NCBI GenBank assembly: GCA_902796785.1 | Contig: CADBQJ010000227.1 | Location: 1-6,757, forward strand | Length of the DNA stretch: 6,757 nt | Source of the DNA: Fibrobacter succinogenes | Lineage (GTDB): Bacteria > Fibrobacterota > Fibrobacteria > Fibrobacterales > CADBQJ01 | Direction of reading: 5' to 3' | Shown: positions 1 through 6,670 of the stretch, piece by piece | How the letters are laid out: each line of letters begins with the position of its first letter | Numbering within the stretch: position 1 is the stretch's first letter | Program-made: the position numbers and the translations under genes | Notes under the pieces: model-generated | What the model was told of the DNA's origin: nothing | Database searches by the model: none | What the model saw: the letters and a program-made list of their open reading frames with translations, nothing else

Positions 1-315
1 ATGCCGCGCCTCTTCGCCGACGACCTCGGGCTCTTCTCCGCGCGCCTGGAGAACCTGGGCGCGGCGCTGAAGGCCGTCGGCGCCGAACGCAAGGCCTCGC
101 TCCTGGCGCCGCTGCGCGCCGTCCCGCTCCTCTCGCTCTGGGAGACGGCGGAATGGAAGGGGCGCCAGGACCTCGCGGCGCTGCTCGACCAGATCGCCGC
201 GGTCCGCCGCGCCCGGGTCGGCGCGGGCATGGCCTTCTACACCGTCAACGACGCCTGGCTCAAGCACGACGCCGCCTGGACGGCGCGCGGCGCGCTCAGG
301 CCGCACACCCCATGA
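1..315 (+). CDS. Unrecognised protein, possibly partial at the window edge
   Basis: I do not recognise this protein. The visible part is 104 residues, rich in Ala, Leu and Arg and probably mostly helical (roughly residues 13-72), with no membrane segment, signal peptide or cysteine. The only feature that stands out is a more aromatic C-terminal stretch (AFYTVNDAWLKHDAAW, about residues 78-93). The frame is open from base 1, where an ATG lies exactly at the window edge. No upstream sequence is visible, so this ATG may be the true start or an internal methionine of a longer protein. The TGA stop (313-315) overlaps the ATG of the TonB-family gene in an ATGA arrangement, which suggests translational coupling and one operon. 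Codon use is GC-rich like the downstream gene, so I take it as truly coding. No function is assigned. Confidence 0.6.
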   Translation: MPRLFADDLGLFSARLENLGAALKAVGAERKASLLAPLRAVPLLSLWETAEWKGRQDLAALLDQIAAVRRARVGAGMAFYTVNDAWLKHDAAWTARGALRPHTP

Positions 316-1136
316 ACTCCATCCTCGGCAGGCGCGCGGACCGAGCCATCGTCGCGGGAACGGCGCTGGCCCACCTCCTCCTGCTGCTCTTCGTGCGGTT
401 CGCCGCGCTGGAGGGCGGCGAGAAGCGCGAGAAGCCGGCCGAGATCCAGGTGAGCTTCTCCGTCGAGAAGCCGCCCGCGCCGCCGCCTCCCCCGCCGCCG
501 CGCCCGCGTCCGAAGCCCGCTCCCGCGCCCGTCCCCGAGGAGGCCGCGCCGGAGGAGGCCCCCGCGCCCGACGCGCCGGCGCACTGGTCCATCCCGGTCA
601 AGCGCCGCGTGGTCCGCAAGGAGCCGGCGCGCCGCCTGCGCCCCTCCGAGCAGGACCTGGCGCTCCCCTCCGACCCGCGCAAGCCCGACACCGTCCCGCC
701 GCTCCGCTACGCGGAGTTCCTCCCCGCCGCCGACGTGGGGATCGACCAGGCGGGCTCCGTCGACACGCTGGGGAACCGGCTCCCCGACTACCCGCTGGAG
801 ATGCGCCACGCCGGGCGCCCGGGCATGGTGGAGCTCGGCATCCTGGTCGACACGCTCGGCAACGTGGAGAACGCCGAGCCGCTGCAGATCCGCGGCGACC
901 TGAAGTTCGCCTACCACGCGATCCGCGCCGTGAAGGAGTGGACCGGGTTCCCGGTGAAAACCGACTCGACCGGCGCCAAGGTGTGGTACTGGACGCGCAA
1001 GAAGTTCTACTTCGCCGTGGAGAGCGGCGAGTTCCGCCACGACGCCAAGGGGCAGCGCCGCAACATCTACGACAACGTCCCCGAGGACGCGAACTACGGC
1101 AAGATGCTCTACGAGCACGTCTACAACTTCAAGTGA
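312..1136 (+). CDS. TonB-family energy transducer
   Basis: A 274-residue protein with classic TonB architecture. TonB proteins span the periplasm and pass proton-motive force from ExbB/ExbD to outer-membrane receptors. In order: a short basic N-terminus (GRRADR); one membrane segment at about residues 12-32; a Pro-rich, alternately basic and acidic spacer at about 53-90, including a run of eight prolines, which suits a periplasm-spanning rod; and a C-terminal domain at about 158-235. That domain contains YPLEMRHAGRPGMVELGILV, a TLGNVENAEPL segment, and an aromatic end (VWYWTRKKFYF), matching the TonB C-terminal fold. The membrane segment has T17-x3-H21, resembling the SxxxH motif of E. coli TonB. 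A tail of about 39 residues follows the domain. The start at 312 is preferred because it overlaps the upstream stop and begins directly before the membrane anchor; the frame is open further upstream, but that part is a GC-rich artefact. No ExbB or ExbD is visible. A periplasmic linker of another family is less likely. Confidence 0.85.
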   Translation: MNSILGRRADRAIVAGTALAHLLLLLFVRFAALEGGEKREKPAEIQVSFSVEKPPAPPPPPPPRPRPKPAPAPVPEEAAPEEAPAPDAPAHWSIPVKRRVVRKEPARRLRPSEQDLALPSDPRKPDTVPPLRYAEFLPAADVGIDQAGSVDTLGNRLPDYPLEMRHAGRPGMVELGILVDTLGNVENAEPLQIRGDLKFAYHAIRAVKEWTGFPVKTDSTGAKVWYWTRKKFYFAVESGEFRHDAKGQRRNIYDNVPEDANYGKMLYEHVYNFK

Positions 1137-1162
1137 GCCGCCCCGCGGCGGAAGAAAGGGAA

Positions 1163-1205
1163 AACGCGGCGTCCCGAGGGCGCCGCGTTCCGTTTCCGAA
1201 CGGAA
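1163..1205. terminator. Probable bidirectional terminator between convergent genes
   Basis: The gap between the two convergent stops holds a perfect 9-bp stem, AACGCGGCG (1163-1171) with CGCCGCGTT (1181-1189), around a 9-base loop. Read on the minus strand, the stem is followed by a T-rich tract (TTTTCCCTTTCTT), the usual form of an intrinsic terminator for the LplT-Aas gene. On the plus strand the tract after the stem is poor (CCGTTTCC), so termination of the TonB transcript is less certain. A second perfect 7-bp stem, TTCCGTT (1188-1194) with AACGGAA (1199-1205), has a four-base loop. It shares two bases with the first stem, so both cannot form fully at once. Confidence 0.7.
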
Positions 1206-1208
1206 GGA

Positions 1209-4200
1209 TCAGATCTTCTTCGCGTCGAGCCGCGCCATGGCGAGCTTCTTCGCGGTGACGAAGTCCGACTTCCCGGAGCCGAGCTTGGGCAGCGACTCCA
1301 CCTTGAAGACGTAGCTGGGCTGCATCAGCGGCGGCAGGCCGACGGCGCGCAGCTTCTCGCGCACCTGGTCCTCGTCGAGGTCGCCGGCGTACATGAAGGC
1401 GACCTTCTCGCCCTTGGCGGCGTCGGGGACGGCGATCGAGAAGTAGTCGATGCCGTCGAGCAGCGCCGACTCGGAGACCTTGAAGTCGATCGACCCCAGG
1501 CTCACCATCTCGCCGCCCAGCTTGGCGAAGCGGCTGTAGCGGTCCACGATCGTCAGGAAGCCGTCCTCGTCCACGTGGCCCTTGTCGCCCGTCTTGTACC
1601 AGCGGTGCCCGTCGATGACGGCCAGCGCCTGCTCGGTGCGTTCGGGGTCCTTGAGGTAGCCCTTCATGATCTGCGGGCCGCCGATGAGGATCAGGCCGTC
1701 CTCGCCCACGGGGAGCTCCTCCATCGTGTCGGGGTCGACGATGCGGAACTGCGTGCCCGGCAGGGGCGTGCCCACCGTGCCCGGCTTGTTGCCCACCTGC
1801 ACGGTCTGGAAGTCGTCCAGGAGCGCGTCGGGGGTGTTGACCGCGGCCACGGGGGTGGTCTCGGTGCAGCCGAAGCCCTCGAAGATCTCCTTCTTGAACT
1901 TCGAGCGGTAGAGCGTCCGGACGTCCTCGCGGACCTTCTCCGCGCCCGCGAAGATCTCGCGGATGTGCGCGAACATCAGCGGGTGGATGTGGCGGCTCGT
2001 GCCCCACATCCGCAGGAAGGTGCCGGTGCCCACCACGATGGTCACCTTGAACTCGGCGCAGAGGCGGCCGATGGTCTTCACGTCCATCGGGTCGGGGCAG
2101 GTGGCCACGGGAATCCCCTCCATCACGCACATCATCGTGGAGATGGAGAAGCCGAAGGCGTGGAACAGCGGCAGCAGCCCCAGCATCACGTCGCCGGTCT
2201 CCGCCTGCAGCACGCTCATGCACTGCTTGATGTCGGCCACGAGGTTCAGGTGCGTCAGCTCGACCCCCTTGGGCGTCCCCTCGGAGCCGGAGCTGAAGAT
2301 GATGGCCACCACGTCGTCGAGCCCCACGCGCTTGAAGTCGCGGCGCTCCAGCCACCAGGCGGGGAGCAGCAGCAGGCGCAGGTAGTTGACGATCAGCGAG
2401 GTCTTGTTGAGCCGCTCCTTCAGGTCCTCCATGTAGTGGACCTTGTACTTGCCCAGCAGCTTGTCGACGTCCATGCCGCGCTGGCGCAGCCGGTCGACGA
2501 AGACCTTGGCGGTGAAGATGGTCTTGACGTCGGCCTTCTCGCAGCAGAAGTCGAGCACGTCGGCCGTGTTGGTGTAGTTCAGGTTGACCACCGCGCGCCC
2601 CTTGGCGATGGCGGCCAGGTTGACGATGATGCCCGGCGCGGAGGGCGGGATCATGATGGCGACGTTCTTCTCGCCCGGGGTGAGCTCGTCGATCATCTTC
2701 CCGAAGGTCAGCGCGGCCGTGGCCAGCGAGAGCGCGGAGAAGTGGTGGCCGTCGTGGGCGAAGACCGCCGGGGAGTTGCGCACGCGCTTCACCGTCCGCA
2801 GCCAGGTGGAGGCGAGCGGCTTCAGCTGGCGGATGTAGTTCTCCCACGCCGTGATCGAGAGCTCCTGCACGGCGGACTTCACCGCCACGGGATCGGCGTC
2901 GATGGGCATGGGGGCGCCGAAGACCACCGAGACGGAGCGCCCCTCGGAGTGGATCAGCTCGCGGTAGCCGGCGGTGGCCATGGAGTAGGCGCTGCCCCAG
3001 AGCCCCTGGATGTAGAACGGGACCAGCCGGGCGCCCTCGACCCCCTCGATGGCCGGGGACCAGTCCATGCGGAAGCGGTTGACGTTGCCGGTGCGCGAGA
3101 GGGAGTTCTCGGGGAAGATCGCCACCGCCTCGCCCGACTGGAGCGCCTCGCGCACGGCCTGCATGGCCTCTTCGGGCTTCCTGGAGTCGTAGTTGATGAC
3201 GTTCATCTGCGTGAGAAGCAGGTTGATGTACCACTTCTCGTAGGACTCGCGGTGGATGACGATGCGCAGGGGGCGGGGGCTCGCCATCTGGATCATCGCC
3301 CAGTCGATCAGCGAGTTGTGGTTGCCCACCAGCAGCGCGGGGCCTTCCCAGGGGAGGTTCTCCAGGCCGCGCACCTCGAAGCGGTACTTGAAGGCGAGCA
3401 CGCTGCGCATCAGCAGGCGGATGAGCGTCTGCGGCATGGCCGACAGCGACCAGACGGTGCCCGCGAAGCAGACCACGCCCAGCAGGAAGAAGAGCCTCCG
3501 GGAGCCGAGCCCGAGGAGGTCGAGCGCGACGGCCGCGACGACGTAGAAGCCGACGACGCAGAGGCGTTCGACGGCGTTGCTCACCGCCAGCACGTGGCCC
3601 GCCGAGCGGGGCTTGGTGTGGTAGAGCAGCATCGAGAGCATCGGCAGCATGTAGAGGCCGCCGAAGAAGCCCAGCAGCCCGTAGAAGACGGGGCGCGCGG
3701 CGTCGGGCATCAGCGGGAGCAGGAAGATGGAGACGGCGGCGCCGGCGGTGCCGGTGGGGATCAGGCCGGTCTCGATGAAGGAGGAGGACATCTTCATCGC
3801 GTAGAGGCAGCCCAGCACCAGGCCGACGGCCGCCAGGAGGATGGCGATGTTGAAGAAGACGTCGTTGAAGAGCGCGCCGGAGCCGAAGTGGTCCTGCATG
3901 ACGAAGACCAGCTGGAAGATCATCACCCAGAACATCGACAGGCCGATGATGGACTGGCGCAGCGCGGGGTTCAGCCAGGCCTTGGCCAGCTTGCGGCGGC
4001 CGTTGCGCAGCAGGAAGTAGCGCTTCCAGGGGAACCGCATCTCCTCCTGGCGCTTGCCCACGTCGGGGAGGAAGAAGGAGAAGGCGAGCGCGAAGAGGTC
4101 GAGGATGAAGGCCGCGCAGACCAGCGGGATCACCGCCTCCTCGAAGTCGGCGAAGCGGACGGCGACGCCGGGCTCCAGGCGGTGGAAGGCGAACGCGGTG

Positions 4201-4664
4201 GCGAAGCCGAAGACGATCATCCCCAGCATCGACGCGATGGTCGCGGCGCCCGCGCCCTGCGCCAGGCGGTCGGCCCCGGTGGTCTCCTTGATCAGGCCGA
4301 ACTTGGCCGGATGCTGGAAGGCGACGACGACGCAGACCAGCGCCGCGGCGACGAAGGCGAGCGGAAGCGACCCGAGGCGCGCGGCCAGGCCGAAGAGCGC
4401 GACGGGGACCAGCGCGACCACGCCGGTGACCCGGAGCACGCTCTCCTTGGGGTACTTGTCGGAGAGGAAGCCCGCGGGCGAGAGGAGCGCCACCGCCGGG
4501 AAGAGCATCACCGCGTGCAGCAGGTAGACCTGCCACATGTCCGCCGCGCCGACCCCGACCATGCGGGCGAGCACCAGCTCCAGCAGCCCCACGAGGAGGG
4601 TGGAGGCCGCCATCTGCGAGAAAACGAAACCGAGATAGGGGATCATCCCCTTGATCTTGAACAT
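1209..4664 (-). CDS. aas: LplT-Aas fusion: lysophospholipid transporter, acyltransferase and acyl-ACP synthetase
   Basis: An 1151-residue inner-membrane protein, close to the sum of E. coli LplT (about 397) plus Aas (719). Expected role: flip lysophospholipids inward, activate a fatty acid onto ACP with ATP, and re-acylate the 2-position. Residues about 7-410 form an MFS domain with some 12 hydrophobic segments; PAKFGLIKETTG (119-130) matches the LplT signature PAKYGILxELTTG. Residues about 425-640 form a PlsC-type acyltransferase with NHNSLIDW (His449-x4-Asp454) and FPEN (517-520). Residues about 650-1151 form an AMP-forming synthetase: phosphate loop SSGSEGTPKG (791-800), whose SGSEG is typical of Aas; CTET with Glu935; YKTGD with Asp1027; RYSRFAKLGGEMVS (1042-1054); and catalytic Lys1132 in GSGKSD. 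A hydrophobic stretch near 747-761 suits membrane association. The start has AGGAG five bases upstream. The gene lies 36 bases after the isomerase gene. Oddities: no Asp-Asn pair in TM1, FPEN instead of FPEG, and Ser for Pro after Lys1132. The domain calls are secure; exact substrates are inferred. Confidence 0.92.
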   Translation of the reverse strand: MFKIKGMIPYLGFVFSQMAASTLLVGLLELVLARMVGVGAADMWQVYLLHAVMLFPAVALLSPAGFLSDKYPKESVLRVTGVVALVPVALFGLAARLGSLPLAFVAAALVCVVVAFQHPAKFGLIKETTGADRLAQGAGAATIASMLGMIVFGFATAFAFHRLEPGVAVRFADFEEAVIPLVCAAFILDLFALAFSFFLPDVGKRQEEMRFPWKRYFLLRNGRRKLAKAWLNPALRQSIIGLSMFWVMIFQLVFVMQDHFGSGALFNDVFFNIAILLAAVGLVLGCLYAMKMSSSFIETGLIPTGTAGAAVSIFLLPLMPDAARPVFYGLLGFFGGLYMLPMLSMLLYHTKPRSAGHVLAVSNAVERLCVVGFYVVAAVALDLLGLGSRRLFFLLGVVCFAGTVWSLSAMPQTLIRLLMRSVLAFKYRFEVRGLENLPWEGPALLVGNHNSLIDWAMIQMASPRPLRIVIHRESYEKWYINLLLTQMNVINYDSRKPEEAMQAVREALQSGEAVAIFPENSLSRTGNVNRFRMDWSPAIEGVEGARLVPFYIQGLWGSAYSMATAGYRELIHSEGRSVSVVFGAPMPIDADPVAVKSAVQELSITAWENYIRQLKPLASTWLRTVKRVRNSPAVFAHDGHHFSALSLATAALTFGKMIDELTPGEKNVAIMIPPSAPGIIVNLAAIAKGRAVVNLNYTNTADVLDFCCEKADVKTIFTAKVFVDRLRQRGMDVDKLLGKYKVHYMEDLKERLNKTSLIVNYLRLLLLPAWWLERRDFKRVGLDDVVAIIFSSGSEGTPKGVELTHLNLVADIKQCMSVLQAETGDVMLGLLPLFHAFGFSISTMMCVMEGIPVATCPDPMDVKTIGRLCAEFKVTIVVGTGTFLRMWGTSRHIHPLMFAHIREIFAGAEKVREDVRTLYRSKFKKEIFEGFGCTETTPVAAVNTPDALLDDFQTVQVGNKPGTVGTPLPGTQFRIVDPDTMEELPVGEDGLILIGGPQIMKGYLKDPERTEQALAVIDGHRWYKTGDKGHVDEDGFLTIVDRYSRFAKLGGEMVSLGSIDFKVSESALLDGIDYFSIAVPDAAKGEKVAFMYAGDLDEDQVREKLRAVGLPPLMQPSYVFKVESLPKLGSGKSDFVTAKKLAMARLDAKKI

Positions 4665-4700
4665 GCGAACTCCTGGAATGCCGGACCGCCGGGGACGGGG

Positions 4701-5246
4701 CTAGGCGAACTTCTCGATGGTGACGCTTTCCATGACGACGTCCTGGAGCGGCGCGTCGTTGCGGTCGGTGTCGACCGAGGCGATGGCGTCCAGCACGTCG
4801 AAGCCGTCGAAGAGCTGGCCGAAGACGGAGTAGCCGTCGGCGGGGCCGCCGTTCGCGGGGTGGTCGAGGAAGTGGGTCCCCTCCTCGGGGTGGACGACGA
4901 AGAACTGCGACCCGATGCTGTGGGGCATGGAGGTCTTGGCGTAGGAGAGGGCGCCGCGGACGTGGGTCAGGTCCTTGTGGTACTGGTCGCCGATGGTGGA
5001 GCCGGGGCCCTTGGCCGCGTGGCCGCCCGTGCCGTTCCGGCGGGTGAAGTCGCCGCCCTGGATCATGAAGCCGGCGATGATGCGGTGGAAGGGGGCGCCG
5101 TCGTACTTGCCGGCCCTGGCCAGCTCCACGAAGTTGGAAACGCATTCGGGGACCAGGTCGGGGAAGAGGCGGAAGCGCATCGTGCCGAGGTTGGTCTTGA
5201 TGACGGCGATTTCTTCGCCGGCGACGGGGGGATTGGTCTGGAGCAT
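4701..5246 (-). CDS. Cyclophilin-type peptidyl-prolyl cis-trans isomerase
   Basis: A 181-residue single-domain cyclophilin that catalyses cis-trans isomerisation of Xaa-Pro bonds as a folding aid. There is no signal peptide or membrane segment, so it probably acts in the cytoplasm. Visible motifs: an N-terminal strand IAVIKTNLGTMRFRLFP (13-29); FHRIIAGFMIQGGDF (53-67) with Arg55, Phe60, Met61 and Gln63 of the active site; RGALSYA (97-103), where RGxxSMA is usual; GSQFFV (112-117); and FLDHPANGGPADGYSVFGQL (126-145). Phe126 stands where eukaryotic cyclophilins have the cyclosporin-binding Trp, and Tyr139 where they have His, as is common in bacterial members. I place the start at 5246 because GGAGGAG lies six bases upstream. 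An in-frame ATG at 5261 has no ribosome binding site and itself overlaps that GGAGGAG. The gene sits between the nucleotidyltransferase and the LplT-Aas gene on the same strand. The family is secure; the native partners are unknown. Confidence 0.92.
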   Translation of the reverse strand: MLQTNPPVAGEEIAVIKTNLGTMRFRLFPDLVPECVSNFVELARAGKYDGAPFHRIIAGFMIQGGDFTRRNGTGGHAAKGPGSTIGDQYHKDLTHVRGALSYAKTSMPHSIGSQFFVVHPEEGTHFLDHPANGGPADGYSVFGQLFDGFDVLDAIASVDTDRNDAPLQDVVMESVTIEKFA

Positions 5247-5307
5247 CTCGCTCTCCTCCATTGGGGTTTCAATGCGGGGAAAGTAAAAATATGAACTCCG
5301 GCGGACT
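5247..5307 (-). other. AT-rich gap between nucleotidyltransferase and isomerase genes
   Basis: This 61-base gap contains a minus-strand T-rich run (ATATTTTTACTTT, about 5292-5280) that stands out in a GC-rich window. It is preceded by only a weak inverted repeat (TCCG/CGGA with almost no loop), so I do not call a terminator. The same AT-rich run could serve as a -10 region for a promoter of the isomerase gene, but I see no matching -35 box. Read-through from the nucleotidyltransferase gene is equally possible. Confidence 0.35.
5253..5259 (-). promoter_or_regulatory. Ribosome binding site that fixes the isomerase start
   Basis: Read on the minus strand, GGAGGAG is followed by six bases (AGCGAG) and then the ATG at 5246. 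The alternative ATG at 5261-5259 would place this motif inside the coding sequence and has only GAAACCCCA before it. A short inverted repeat, CATTG (5274-5270) and CAATG (5263-5259) on the mRNA, runs into the first G of the motif. It could slightly mask the site, but it is only five pairs long. Confidence 0.75.
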
Positions 5308-6642
5308 TTAATGAATATTTCCGAGTTCGCTTACATTAAACTTCGCCCACTCGAGAGCTTTTTCATGATTTTCAAGTTTTTCATCCAATTGAAGTTCGAA
5401 CGCCCGTTTGAGGAGCTCGCCCATGGCCGGACCGGGGGCGATTCCGAGGGAGACCAGGTCGCGGCCCTGGAGCAGGGGGACCGGGGGGCCCTGGAGCACG
5501 CCGGCGGCGGCGGCGAGGGTCTCCAGCCGCTTTTCCGCGCCGGGGGCGGGTCCGGCGCCTGGCAGCGCGGAGAGGAGGGCCAGCGCGGTCGGGATCGGGG
5601 TCCTCAGCGCCAGGCGCCGGACCCAGGGCCGCCCGAAGCGGCCGGCGGCTTCGTCCGCGGCGCCGGCCGCTTCGGGCGCCCGCGCGAACTCGCGCAGTTC
5701 CGGCAGAAGCTCCAGGCGCGCCAGCGCGGTCTCGGCCGCGGCCAGGTCGCGGGTGATCCGCGCCAGGAGCGAGCGGGCCTCTTCCGGCGCGAGCTCGGAG
5801 CAGAGCGCGCAGAACATCAGGGCGGTCCGCTCCGGTTCGGGCAGCGCGTCCCTGCGCGCCGCCGCCCGGTCGCAGAACTCCAGCGCGGCGCGCCAGCGCT
5901 CCCCGGGCAGGTCCAGCTCGGGGAAGGCCCGCAGCTGGCGCATCGCCTTGAGCGCCTCCAGCCCGACGGAGGGGCGGTCGGCGCGCAGGAGCATCTTGCG
6001 GAACTCGCCGTCGATCCGCTCCACGGAGAGGTCGCCCAGCTCCTGCTCGGCGCAGACCTCGACGGTCTCCGGGGCGATCGCCATGCCGAAGCGGGCCGCG
6101 AACTGGGCGCCGCGCAGCGCGCGCAGCGGATCCTCGCCGAAGGCCGGGCCCACGTGGCGCAGCACGCCCTCCGCCAGGTCGCGGGCGCCGCCGTGCGGGT
6201 CGCGGAGCTCCATCGACGGAAGGCGCAGCCCCATGGCGTTGACGGTGAAGTCGCGCCGGGCGGAGGCCCTGGCGAATCCCATCCACGGGTCGACGTCCAC
6301 GTCGAAGTCGCGGTGGCTCCTCCCGACGCGCCGCTCGGTCCGCGGGAGCGCGAAGTCGATCTCCTCGCCGCCGATCCTCATCAGGACGATGCCGAAGGAA
6401 CGGCCCACGGCGCTCGGCCTGCCGAACCGCTCCAGCAGGCTCCAGAGCGCCTCCGCGGAGAGGCGGTGGACCTCCACGTCGAGGTCCTTCGAGGGGACGC
6501 CCAGCATGGCGTCGCGCACCCAGCCGCCCACCAGGTAGCACTCGCCGCCGGCCTCCTCGACCGCGCGGGCCACGTCGAGCACGCGCGCGGGGATCCGCTT
6601 GCGCAGCGTTTCGGCGTCGGGAAGCGAGGGCTTTCGGAGCAC
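5308..6642 (-). CDS. CCA-adding / poly(A) polymerase family tRNA nucleotidyltransferase
   Basis: A 444-residue class II nucleotidyltransferase, most likely adding or repairing the 3' CCA of tRNA in the cytoplasm. From a GTG start: YLVGGWVRDAMLG (36-48) with the GG and RD signature; catalytic Asp53 and Asp55 in KDLDVEV; VGRSFGIVLM (79-88) and EIDFALPRTE (94-103); RRDFTVNAM (129-137); EDPLR (170-174), fitting the EDxxR nucleobase-selecting motif, within a longer EDPLRALRGAQFAARF block; and ERIDGEFRKML (208-218). These suit the CCA-adding branch, though a poly(A) polymerase cannot be excluded. Relatives of this type often carry an HD phosphohydrolase domain; here ALMFCALCSEL (274-284) lies where the HD motif would be expected, without His-Asp. 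The GTG at 6642 has GAAGG seven bases upstream. An in-frame ATG at 6753 is rejected because the added 37 residues look non-coding and overlap a divergent gene start. The last 25 or so codons are AT-richer than the rest. Confidence 0.88.
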   Translation of the reverse strand: MLRKPSLPDAETLRKRIPARVLDVARAVEEAGGECYLVGGWVRDAMLGVPSKDLDVEVHRLSAEALWSLLERFGRPSAVGRSFGIVLMRIGGEEIDFALPRTERRVGRSHRDFDVDVDPWMGFARASARRDFTVNAMGLRLPSMELRDPHGGARDLAEGVLRHVGPAFGEDPLRALRGAQFAARFGMAIAPETVEVCAEQELGDLSVERIDGEFRKMLLRADRPSVGLEALKAMRQLRAFPELDLPGERWRAALEFCDRAAARRDALPEPERTALMFCALCSELAPEEARSLLARITRDLAAAETALARLELLPELREFARAPEAAGAADEAAGRFGRPWVRRLALRTPIPTALALLSALPGAGPAPGAEKRLETLAAAAGVLQGPPVPLLQGRDLVSLGIAPGPAMGELLKRAFELQLDEKLENHEKALEWAKFNVSELGNIH

Positions 6643-6670
6643 GGGCGGGCCTTCGGGAAAAGGGTGGTGA

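Noticed and set aside
153..311. Upstream extension of the TonB gene to an ATG at 153
   Set aside because: It would lie wholly inside the preceding gene and add an Arg/Pro/Gly-rich stretch before the membrane anchor; the overlapping ATG at 312 gives a normal TonB N-terminus.
465..580. CCG/CCC-rich stretch considered as a DNA repeat
   Set aside because: It encodes the Pro-rich TonB spacer; the codons vary and there is no regular repeat unit at the DNA level.
1129..5145. A 1338-codon minus-strand open frame across the isomerase and LplT-Aas genes
   Set aside because: It is an out-of-frame shadow in GC-rich DNA: its protein is dominated by Arg, Gly, Pro and Ala without domain motifs, while the other frame shows clear conserved domains.
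1575..5294. A 1239-codon plus-strand open frame opposite the same genes
   Set aside because: It is an antisense shadow, very rich in His, Asp, Glu, Val and Gly as expected from the complement of GC-rich codons, and it has no recognisable domain.
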